A stretch of 5,887 bases of DNA from NCBI GenBank assembly GCA_021731205.1, contig JAKFXV010000177.1, forward strand, positions 1-5,887, read 5' to 3'. A program made the translations under genes and the position numbers. Below are positions 1 to 5,414 of this stretch, piece by piece. Each line of letters starts with the position of its first letter. Within the stretch, counting starts at the first letter, position 1. Below the pieces are notes generated by a model that saw only the letters and a list, made by a program, of their open reading frames with translations, did not search any database and was not told where the DNA came from. This DNA comes from Nocardioides sp. (GTDB taxonomy: Bacteria > Actinomycetota > Actinomycetes > Propionibacteriales > Nocardioidaceae).

Positions 1-930
1 GCCGAGGATCGAGCCGCTGGCGACCTGTGTCGTCGAGAGCGCGAACCCGAGGTGGCTCGAGGTCAAGATGACGGCTGCCGACGCCCCGTCGGCGGCCATA
101 CCTTGCGGGGCCGAGATCTCCACCAGGCCCTTGCCGAGTGTGCGGATGATGCGCCAACCGCCCATATACGTGCCGGCGGCGATGGCCACGGCGCAGGCGA
201 CCTTGACCCACAGCGGAATGGACTCGGTGTCGGACCACGAGCCGTAGGCGATCAGGGCGAGGGTGATCACGCCCATCGTCTTCTGCGCGTCGTTGGTGCC
301 ATGAGCGAGGGAGACCAGTGAGGCAGAGCCGATCTGCCCGATCCGGAAGCCCTTCTTGGTTCGCGACGGGTCGGCGTTCTTGATGATCTTGTAGACCACC
401 CAGGTGCCGGTGGCCGCGATGACGCCCGCGATCAGAGGTGACAGCAGCGCCGGCATCACGATCTTGCCGAGTACGCCGTCGATCTTGCTGCCATCGCCGA
501 TCCACTTGACCCCAGCGCCACCGAGCCCGGCCATGGTCGCGCCGATGATCCCCCCGAACAGCGCGTGCGACGAACTGGACGGGAGCCCGAGGAGCCAGGT
601 GAACAGGTTCCACAAGATGCCGCCGACCAACCCGGCCAGGATGATCAACAACAATGCCTCACCGTGCCCGGCCAATAGGTCGGACCGCGGTGTGCCGTCG
701 TCGTTCTGCAGCCGGACGACCGAGTTCGTGACCGTGAGGGCCACCTCGATCGACAAGAACGCGCCGATCAGATTCATGACCGCCGCCAGCGCGACGGCCT
801 GCTTCGGCAGCATCGCGCCCGTGGCGATCGAGGAGGCGACGGCGTTGCCGGTGTCGTGGAATCCGTTGGTGAAATCAAAGACCAGTGCGGTGACGATCAC
901 GCACAACAAGATGACGACTGCAGCAGTCAC
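1..930 (-). CDS. pit: PiT-family inorganic phosphate transporter (partial, C-terminus beyond left edge)
   Basis: Low-affinity inorganic phosphate permease of the PHO4/PiT family, an integral membrane protein that imports metal-phosphate or phosphate with a cation. The visible 310 residues carry the duplicated PiT signature. The first repeat has NGFHDTGNAVA at about residues 22-32, followed by GLPSSSSHALFGG at 115-127. The second repeat has AHGTNDAQKTMG at 209-220 and ends with GFALSTTQVASGSILG at the window edge. Hydrophobic segments lie at about 3-18, 44-63, 92-113, 160-180 and 243-255. The GTG at 930 is chosen because family members begin with a short hydrophobic stretch just before the NGFHD motif. 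It has no clear ribosome binding site, and GTG 963 or TTG 966 in the same frame are alternatives. Only the C-terminal membrane segments are missing. A PHO-box-like repeat upstream suggests phosphate control. It is on the same strand as the iclR/mttB genes but separated by 134 bp and not functionally related to them. Confidence 0.93.
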   Translation of the reverse strand, partial: MTAAVVILLCVIVTALVFDFTNGFHDTGNAVASSIATGAMLPKQAVALAAVMNLIGAFLSIEVALTVTNSVVRLQNDDGTPRSDLLAGHGEALLLIILAGLVGGILWNLFTWLLGLPSSSSHALFGGIIGATMAGLGGAGVKWIGDGSKIDGVLGKIVMPALLSPLIAGVIAATGTWVVYKIIKNADPSRTKKGFRIGQIGSASLVSLAHGTNDAQKTMGVITLALIAYGSWSDTESIPLWVKVACAVAIAAGTYMGGWRIIRTLGKGLVEISAPQGMAADGASAAVILTSSHLGFALSTTQVASGSILG

Positions 931-980
931 GGGGACAACGATGGGGCCACGGCAGGGTGGCACCAAACTGAGGCGGCACT

Positions 981-1002
981 GTTCACCAATTGTTCATCTT
1001 TG
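981..1002 (+). promoter_or_regulatory. PHO-box-like direct repeat (PhoP site) upstream of pit
   Basis: Two tandem 11-base units, GTTCACCAATT (981-991) and GTTCATCTTTG (992-1002), fit the Streptomyces PhoP direct-repeat pattern, in which 11-nt units begin with GTTCACC. A third, degenerate unit may follow at 1003-1013. The site lies 51-72 bp upstream of the pit GTG, where it could overlap a -35 region. The repeat reads on the strand opposite to pit. The match is seen in the sequence; PhoP binding is inferred. Confidence 0.6.
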
Positions 1003-1064
1003 TGCCCAGCCACGGTTGAGGGCCGATCATCTACTGCCACTAAGGGCCCGCCGCCGGCTGGTGG

Positions 1065-1844
1065 CTAGCGGTGGCCCCAACCAAGCCGATGGGAGACCTC
1101 GGTTGCGGCCTCCACGAGCTGCCCGACGACGGTCTGGATCCGCGCGGCCGGCAGCCGGAAGGTGGGGCCGGAGACGCTCATGGACGCGATGACGTCGCCG
1201 TGGGCGTTGAGGATCGGCGCGGCCGCAGCGGTGAGTCCCACTTCGAGCTCGTCGACCGCGACGGCGTACCCCTGAGCGCGGACGCGGTCGAGCTCGGCGC
1301 GCAGCGCCTCCTTCTTCGTGATCGTCATGTCGGTGTACGCCGCCAGCGACCCCAACGTGTCATCGAGGCGGTCGGGCTCCAAGCCGCACAACAACACCTT
1401 GCCATTGGCCGTTGCGTGCAAGGGGATGTGCTGACCGACCCAGTTGTGTGGTTGCAAGGCCGACGACCCGGCGACCTGGTCGAGGTAGAGCGCGGCCCGA
1501 TCTGCCAGCACGGCGACGTTGACCGTTTCGCCCGTGTCGGCCGCGAGCTTGCGCGACACCGGACGCGCCTCCTGTACGACGTCGAGCCGGGCCGTCGTGG
1601 CGCCGGCCAGCCGGAGCAGACCGACCCCGAGTCGATACTTCCCACGGTCCTCGGTCTGTTCGACCAGCCCGTGCTGCTCCAGCGTCGCCACCAGGCGGAA
1701 CGCCGTGGACTTGTGGACGCCCAGGCCGGCGGCCAGCTCGGTGACTCCGGCCTCACCGTGGCGGGCCAACTGCTCGAGAATGGTCAGGGCGCGATCAACC
1801 GATTGCACGCTGCCGGTCGGGACACCTGCCGTCACGTTGCTCAT
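1065..1844 (-). CDS. IclR-family transcriptional regulator (IclR-1)
   Basis: Cytoplasmic DNA-binding regulator of 259 residues, the usual IclR-family length. The N-terminal winged helix-turn-helix spans about residues 12-75, with the recognition region at GVHKSTAFRLVATLEQHGLV (42-61). The rest is the C-terminal IclR effector-binding domain, recognised by GETVNVAVL, the HATANGKVLL segment and the late motif VDELEVGLTAAAAPI. The ligand is unknown. It follows the mttB-like gene on the same strand after 50 bp, so it may be the last gene of a DUF3500-mttB-iclR unit, and its effector could be the MttB substrate or a product. ATG 1844 has no Shine-Dalgarno sequence. A possible -10 TATCGT at 1856-1851 would place the transcript start at or next to the ATG, so a leaderless transcript is possible. 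The family is certain; role and target are inferred from position. Confidence 0.92.
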   Translation of the reverse strand: MSNVTAGVPTGSVQSVDRALTILEQLARHGEAGVTELAAGLGVHKSTAFRLVATLEQHGLVEQTEDRGKYRLGVGLLRLAGATTARLDVVQEARPVSRKLAADTGETVNVAVLADRAALYLDQVAGSSALQPHNWVGQHIPLHATANGKVLLCGLEPDRLDDTLGSLAAYTDMTITKKEALRAELDRVRAQGYAVAVDELEVGLTAAAAPILNAHGDVIASMSVSGPTFRLPAARIQTVVGQLVEAATEVSHRLGWGHR

Positions 1845-1881
1845 AGCGCAACGATAAGCGTCATTCGAGCTGGCGGGCCAA
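1845..1881 (-). promoter_or_regulatory. Weak candidate promoter for a leaderless IclR-1 transcript
   Basis: On the minus strand, TTGGCC (1881-1876) and TATCGT (1856-1851) are separated by 19 bases, longer than ideal. Each matches four of six consensus positions. The predicted start would fall at about 1845-1844, on the ATG itself. This agrees with the absence of a ribosome binding site. In GC-rich DNA such matches can arise by chance. Confidence 0.3.
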
Positions 1882-1894
1882 ACGCGGCGGCGCC

Positions 1895-3352
1895 TCAGTC
1901 GCCAAGCTCGGCGCGGCGGCGTACGACGTACTCCTCCAGCTGCGCGCGGACCGCCTCGTCGAGGGGTGGCTGCTCATACGCCGCGAGGGTGTCGCGCCAG
2001 ATCTTCGCCGCCCGTCCCGCGGTGTCGACGCCACCTCCGCGCATCCAACGCTCGTAGTTCTCCGAGCTGGACAGCAGCGGGCGGTAGAAGCACGTGCGGA
2101 AGCGCTCCATCGTGTGCATCGCCCCGAGGAAGTGGCCACCGTGGCCGACCTCCTCGTGCGCCCCGAACGCCATCGAGTCCTCGTCGATCTCCAGGGGGGT
2201 GAACTCGTGCTGCAGCATCTGCACGAGCTCGATGTCGACGATGAACTTCTCGTAGCCGGCCACCAGGCCGCCCTCCAGCCACCCGGCGGAGTGCATCACC
2301 CAGTTGGTGCCGGCCAGGAACGTCGGCAGGAGCGTCATCAGCGCCTCGTAGCCGGCCTGGGCGTCAGGCACCTGGGAGGACGTGAGTCCGCCACCGGTGC
2401 GGAACGGCAACCCGAAGTGTCGGGCGATCTGCCCGGTGCACAGCAGCCCGATGCCGGACTCCGGGGTGCCGAAGGTCGGCGAACCGGACTGCATGTCGAT
2501 GTTGGACAGGAACGATCCGAACACCACCGGACAACCTGGGCGGATCAGCTGCGACAGGGCGATTCCGGACAGCGCCTCGGTGATCTGCTGCACCAGCGCG
2601 GCCGGGATCGTCACCGGCGACATCGCCCCCATCAAGATGAACGGCGTCAACACCACCGGTTGGTTCGCGGCGGAGTACTCGAACTGGGCCTCCAACATCC
2701 GCTCGTCCCAGCGCAGTGGGGAGTTGCAGTTGATCAGCGAGATCGTCGCCGGGGTGTGCTCGATCGAGGCCCGACCGGCCTCCACGTCACCCTGGCCGAA
2801 CAGGATCGAGGACATCGCAATCGTGTCGGCGGCATTGGTCCCTGACACGACGTTGCCCATGTAGATCTTGTCCGTGAGGGTCTGCAACGCATAGACCATG
2901 TCGAGGTGCCGGCTGTCGAGCGGGGTGTCGTCCGGCTCGCAGATGACTCCACCGGCAGAGTCGAGTGCGGAGAACGACTGAGCCAACTTCACGAAGTTGC
3001 GGTAGTCGTCGAAGGACGCGTTCCGGCGCACCTCACCATCGCGGACGAACGGTGGCCCGTAGACCGCGCCGAACGCCATATGGTCGCCGCCGATGTGCAC
3101 GTTGTTCGCGGGGTTGCGAGCTTGGATGTCGAACTCGCGCGGCGCCTTGGCCACCTGCTCGAGCACGAAGTCCGGGTCGAGGAAGACGGTGTTGTCCACG
3201 ACCCGTTGACCGGCCTTGGCGAACAGATCCAAGGCGCGCTGATCCATGAACTCCACGCCGATCTCGGTCATCAAGCGCCGCCATCCCCGGTCCAGGGCGG
3301 CCATCGCGTCGGCGGAGAGGATCTCGTAACGCGGCATCCGGTTCACGAACAT
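1895..3352 (-). CDS. MttB-family (trimethylamine methyltransferase family) protein, non-pyrrolysine
   Basis: Complete 485-residue member of the MttB superfamily (COG5598, PF06253), close to the family's usual length of about 480-500. Family members transfer a methyl group from a methylated amine to Co(I) of a partner corrinoid protein. Characteristic stretches are AGTNWVMHSAGWLEGG (347-362), followed by GYEKFIVDIE (366-375), and EEVGHGGHFLGAMHTMERFR (400-419). The reading frame has no internal UAG and ends in TGA. The segment PDAQAGYE (329-336) places Gln332 about where archaeal MttB has pyrrolysine (about position 334). It therefore belongs with the MtgB-like enzymes, whose known members use glycine betaine, proline betaine or carnitine rather than trimethylamine. 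The actual substrate cannot be read from sequence. ATG 3352 is supported by AGGA at 3363-3360 with 7-base spacing. The gene lies between DUF3500 (76 bp upstream) and IclR-1 (50 bp downstream). Its corrinoid partner is probably the gene starting at 5411. Confidence 0.93.
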   Translation of the reverse strand: MFVNRMPRYEILSADAMAALDRGWRRLMTEIGVEFMDQRALDLFAKAGQRVVDNTVFLDPDFVLEQVAKAPREFDIQARNPANNVHIGGDHMAFGAVYGPPFVRDGEVRRNASFDDYRNFVKLAQSFSALDSAGGVICEPDDTPLDSRHLDMVYALQTLTDKIYMGNVVSGTNAADTIAMSSILFGQGDVEAGRASIEHTPATISLINCNSPLRWDERMLEAQFEYSAANQPVVLTPFILMGAMSPVTIPAALVQQITEALSGIALSQLIRPGCPVVFGSFLSNIDMQSGSPTFGTPESGIGLLCTGQIARHFGLPFRTGGGLTSSQVPDAQAGYEALMTLLPTFLAGTNWVMHSAGWLEGGLVAGYEKFIVDIELVQMLQHEFTPLEIDEDSMAFGAHEEVGHGGHFLGAMHTMERFRTCFYRPLLSSSENYERWMRGGGVDTAGRAAKIWRDTLAAYEQPPLDEAVRAQLEEYVVRRRAELGD

Positions 3353-3358
3353 GCGCGC

Positions 3359-3386
3359 ATCCTAGCCCCATGATGTGGGCTGACAG
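3359..3386 (-). promoter_or_regulatory. Candidate mttB promoter overlapping the operator
   Basis: On the minus strand, CTGTCA (3386-3381) and TAGGAT (3364-3359) are 16 bases apart. TAGGAT fits the TAnnnT -10 pattern common in actinobacteria. The -35 matches four of six positions. Transcription would start around 3353-3352, on or next to the ATG. The palindromes at 3367-3402 overlap the -35 and spacer, which fits repression. Transcription from upstream of DUF3500 is an alternative or additional source. Confidence 0.4.
3367..3379. promoter_or_regulatory. Secondary IclR-type operator, degenerate palindrome upstream of mttB
   Basis: CCCATGATGTGGG is a palindrome CCCA-N5-TGGG whose spacer TGATG is the reverse complement of the CATCA spacer in the neighbouring operator. 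Its centre (3373) is 21 bp, two helical turns, from the centre of that operator (3394). Together the two form an 11-base inverted repeat, CCATGATGTGG (3368-3378) and CCACATCATGG (3389-3399), separated by 10 bases. Confidence 0.55.
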
Positions 3387-3402
3387 TTCCACATCATGGA
3401 AC
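3386..3402. promoter_or_regulatory. IclR-type operator upstream of mttB
   Basis: GTTCCACATCATGGAAC is a 17-base palindrome with arms GTTCCA and TGGAAC around CATCA. Its first 16 bases are repeated exactly at 4609-4624 in the DUF3500/IclR-2 divergent region. TTCCA/TGGAA arms with N5 resemble the half-sites and spacing of the E. coli IclR box. It lies 34-50 bp upstream of the mttB start. IclR-2 is the likelier binder because the second copy lies at its own promoter. IclR-1 cannot be excluded. Confidence 0.72.
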
Positions 3403-3428
3403 ATGCCCGACGTGCCGCCAGGCGCCGG

Positions 3429-4547
3429 TCAGGGTCGGTGGTCGGCGAGGTGGTGCAGGCCGAGGGTGGCCGCAGCGAAGTCGTTGTCGGGATGTCGTAC
3501 GACGGTGTGCACGTGGTTGGCGCCGTTCTGCACGTTGTCGTACTCCACGACCAGGTTCGGGCTCTGCAGCCGGTAGTAGTGCGGGGCGCCGACCCGCGTG
3601 GGCCCGGCCCACGCGAAGCACATCTCGTCGAGATAGCCCATCCCGGGCCACTCCGCCTCCGGCGGAAATCGACCGACGTAGTGCCCGACCAGCTTCGCAA
3701 TCGCGCGCCGCCCGGCCGAGTCGAGGTCGGCGTACGCCACCCCCAACGGCCGCCGGGGATCGAACCGCAGGGCCGAGAACGACTCGAGATCGCCGCTCAT
3801 CGACGCCGACCACTTGGCAATCGGCAGGTCCACAGCGGCCAGGGAGTCGCCGACCAACGGCAGGTTGGCCAAGACGATGTCTGCGGGCGCGACGTCCCGG
3901 ATCACCGCGACCTCGCGCGCAGCGGGCGAGAGACAGTCGACCAAAGCCCGTCCCAGGTCCTCGGCGTCACCCAGGGGGCGATACACGTCGTACCCGTCCT
4001 TCTTGACGCGAGCCGGGTTCGATCCCAAGAACATCGGCGTCGATGCCGCCACCCCGGTCCAGGACTGGTTCCCGGGCGCCTCGAAGGTGTAGTTGAGCGA
4101 GATGTGGTGCCCCTCGAAGGCCCACCCCCGCACCGGCTCGAAGAACATGTCGTCACCGACGAAGACCCGCACGGAATACAACTCGGCGTCGCGGTGTGGA
4201 GTCACCGCCCCGCCCTCGAGGTCGTCGAGAACATCCTCGATCGCCATCACCTGGCGGGCCCGGGCGTACGCCGATGCGCTCAGCCCCGAGCGCAGCAAGC
4301 GTTGCGCCGCCTTGCGCTGCCGGTGGTCGAGCTCCGACAGGGAGACTCCGTGGAACCGCCGGGGGAAGTAGGCCCAGTCCATCCGCGCCGCATGATCGGC
4401 AAACGGCATACAGGCCTTCAGCCGCTGCTCGGCGGTGAGGGTGTCGAGGAAGTGCCGAACCGCCTGCAGCATTGCGTCGCTGGTGGGGACGGGCATCTGC
4501 GCTCGGCCGGCGACCGGGCCGTCTGGATCCGTGCTCACAGGGGCCAT
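3429..4547 (-). CDS. DUF3500 domain-containing protein
   Basis: Protein of 372 residues if it starts at ATG 4547, recognised as DUF3500 (PF12006), a family without an established function. Diagnostic stretches are FEGHHISLNYTF (144-155), TPMFLGSNPA (170-179), CFAWAGP (310-316) and, near the C-terminus, EYDNVQNGANHVHTV then RHPDNDF (335-357). The conserved His, Asp, Glu and Asn residues in the GHH and EYDN..NGANH.H segments could form a metal or active site, but that is inference. No signal peptide or membrane segment is visible, so it is probably cytoplasmic. The start is uncertain. ATG 4595 would add 16 residues but lies within the divergent promoter region, 5 bases from the operator. ATG 4496 would remove 17 residues. 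None has a strong ribosome binding site. The gene precedes mttB by 76 bp on the same strand and is divergent from IclR-2, so it is probably expressed with the methyltransferase system. Its role there is unknown. Confidence 0.87.
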   Translation of the reverse strand: MAPVSTDPDGPVAGRAQMPVPTSDAMLQAVRHFLDTLTAEQRLKACMPFADHAARMDWAYFPRRFHGVSLSELDHRQRKAAQRLLRSGLSASAYARARQVMAIEDVLDDLEGGAVTPHRDAELYSVRVFVGDDMFFEPVRGWAFEGHHISLNYTFEAPGNQSWTGVAASTPMFLGSNPARVKKDGYDVYRPLGDAEDLGRALVDCLSPAAREVAVIRDVAPADIVLANLPLVGDSLAAVDLPIAKWSASMSGDLESFSALRFDPRRPLGVAYADLDSAGRRAIAKLVGHYVGRFPPEAEWPGMGYLDEMCFAWAGPTRVGAPHYYRLQSPNLVVEYDNVQNGANHVHTVVRHPDNDFAAATLGLHHLADHRP

Positions 4548-4569
4548 CGTGCCAGCCGTCCCGATCGGC

Positions 4570-4598
4570 TTGACGACACCTCCGGGCAACCTCATAAT
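4570..4598 (+). promoter_or_regulatory. Sigma-70-type promoter for IclR-2 and the corrinoid gene
   Basis: TTGACG (4570-4575) and CATAAT (4593-4598) are separated by exactly 17 bases. Each differs from consensus at one position. This is the best promoter in the window. The start would be near 4604-4606, inside the operator palindromes that follow, which is a classic arrangement for repression. It gives a leader of about 48 bases before the GTG at 4653. Confidence 0.75.
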
Positions 4599-4599
4599 A

Positions 4600-4624
4600 T
4601 GGAATCACGTTCCACATCATGGAA
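4600..4624. promoter_or_regulatory. Tandem overlapping IclR-type operators in the divergent region
   Basis: Three half-sites in alternating orientation with a 10-base period: TGGAA (4600-4604), TTCCA (4610-4614) and TGGAA (4620-4624). They form two overlapping palindromes sharing the middle arm, TGGAATCACGTTCCA and TTCCACATCATGGAA. The first has exactly the arms and spacing of the E. coli IclR box. The second is identical to the core of the operator upstream of mttB. The block covers the predicted start of the plus-strand promoter and lies upstream of the DUF3500 gene, so it could control both directions. Autoregulation by IclR-2 is the natural inference. Confidence 0.75.
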
Positions 4625-4652
4625 TTCTCGCGCGGCAAGGAGACCCACTCTC

Positions 4653-5414
4653 GTGCAGGCCACCGGCACTCAAGCCGTCGATCGAGCGGCGATGCTCATC
4701 GCCGCCGTCGTCCGCGCCGACGAACCGCTCGCCTTCTCCGAACTCGTGGACGAGTGCGGCCTTCCCAAGTCGACGACCTCGCGGCTCCTCACTGCCCTCG
4801 AGCGCACCGAACTCGTCGAGCGCACCGACGACGGCTACGTCGCCGGCCCGCTGTTTTGGCAGTACGCCGCCCGGCACGATCCGTGGGAGGAGCTGGCCCG
4901 GTTGGCCGCCCCGGTCATGTCGGCCATCGGCGAGCACACCGGCGAGACGGTCAACCTCGGCGTCGCCCGGGGTGAGCGTGTGGTGCACGTCGCGCAGGTC
5001 GACGCCCGCTACCTGCTCGGCACCCGCGACTGGACCCAACTCGAGGTGCCCCCACACACCTCCTCACTCGGCAAGGTGCTGTACGCCTACGCCGCCCTCC
5101 CGATGCCCGCGGGCCCGCTCGAGCAGCTCACCCCGACCACCGTCGCGACGAGCCGGGCCTTGAACGCACAGCTCGCCACGATCCGCCGGCGGGGCTACGC
5201 GACGACGGTCAACGAGCTCGAGGTCGGCCTCACGGGCATCGCCGTGCCAGTGCGGGGAGGCCGCGGAGAGACCATCGCGGCACTGGGCATCTCCGGTCCG
5301 ACGACCCGGCTAGGCGATCACCTCGAGACCTTCGGCAACTACCTCATCGACCAGGCCGCGCAGCTGACCACCCAGCTCGCCCGACCGACCCGGACCAAGG
5401 AGGGTGCAGCATGA
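4653..5414 (+). CDS. IclR-family transcriptional regulator (IclR-2)
   Basis: Regulator of 253 residues. The N-terminal winged helix-turn-helix spans about residues 5-65, with the recognition region GLPKSTTSRLLTALERTELV (36-55). The C-terminal IclR effector domain carries GETVNLGVARGERVVHVAQV (97-116), PPHTSSLGKVLYA and VNELEVGLTGIAVPV. GTG 4653 is chosen because AAGGAG at 4637-4642 lies 10 bases upstream and the protein then begins as IclR members do (TQAVDRA). The in-frame ATG 4599 lies inside the promoter/operator and would add an unrelated arginine- and serine-rich tail. The stop overlaps the start of the corrinoid gene (ATGA, 5411-5414), so the two are translationally coupled. Tandem operator palindromes at its own promoter point to autoregulation, and the identical site upstream of mttB points to control of the methyltransferase. 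The effector is unknown; a methylated amine or its demethylated product is plausible. Confidence 0.92.
   Translation: MQATGTQAVDRAAMLIAAVVRADEPLAFSELVDECGLPKSTTSRLLTALERTELVERTDDGYVAGPLFWQYAARHDPWEELARLAAPVMSAIGEHTGETVNLGVARGERVVHVAQVDARYLLGTRDWTQLEVPPHTSSLGKVLYAYAALPMPAGPLEQLTPTTVATSRALNAQLATIRRRGYATTVNELEVGLTGIAVPVRGGRGETIAALGISGPTTRLGDHLETFGNYLIDQAAQLTTQLARPTRTKEGAA
5397..5404 (+). promoter_or_regulatory. Strong ribosome binding site for the corrinoid gene
   Basis: AAGGAGGG ends 6 bases before ATG 5411 and lies within the last codons of IclR-2. It fixes the start of the corrinoid protein. It also suggests much stronger translation of that protein than of the regulator on the same transcript. 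Confidence 0.8.

Noticed and set aside
1040..1064. GC-rich inverted bases (GCCGCC...GGTGGC) after IclR-1 as a terminator
   Set aside because: The stem is short with a wobble pair, several alternative foldings exist, and no run of U follows.
404..1192. Plus-strand open frame across pit and its upstream region
   Set aside because: It is antisense to a clear PiT transporter, shows no domain, and runs through the PHO-box region.
1851..1863. Possible IclR-1 operator, ACG-N5-CGT, in front of IclR-1
   Set aside because: Three-base arms are too short to stand out in this base composition, and there is no second copy near a pathway gene.
1071..2057. Long plus-strand open frame opposite IclR-1 and the end of mttB
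   Set aside because: It is arginine/glycine-rich with no recognisable domain and lies antisense to two well-supported genes.
2114..2845. Plus-strand open frame opposite mttB
   Set aside because: It is a shadow of the MttB-family gene with no family features and biased His/Arg/Gly composition.
4548..4595. DUF3500 start at ATG 4595
   Set aside because: It lies within the divergent promoter region, 5 bases from the operator, adds unremarkable residues and has no ribosome binding site. It is kept as an alternative only.
3396..4652. A long plus-strand reading frame running antisense through DUF3500 and in frame into IclR-2
   Set aside because: It is a by-product of GC-rich codon bias. The DUF3500 frame on the minus strand has clear family motifs, and IclR-2 has a good ribosome binding site and family-typical start at 4653.
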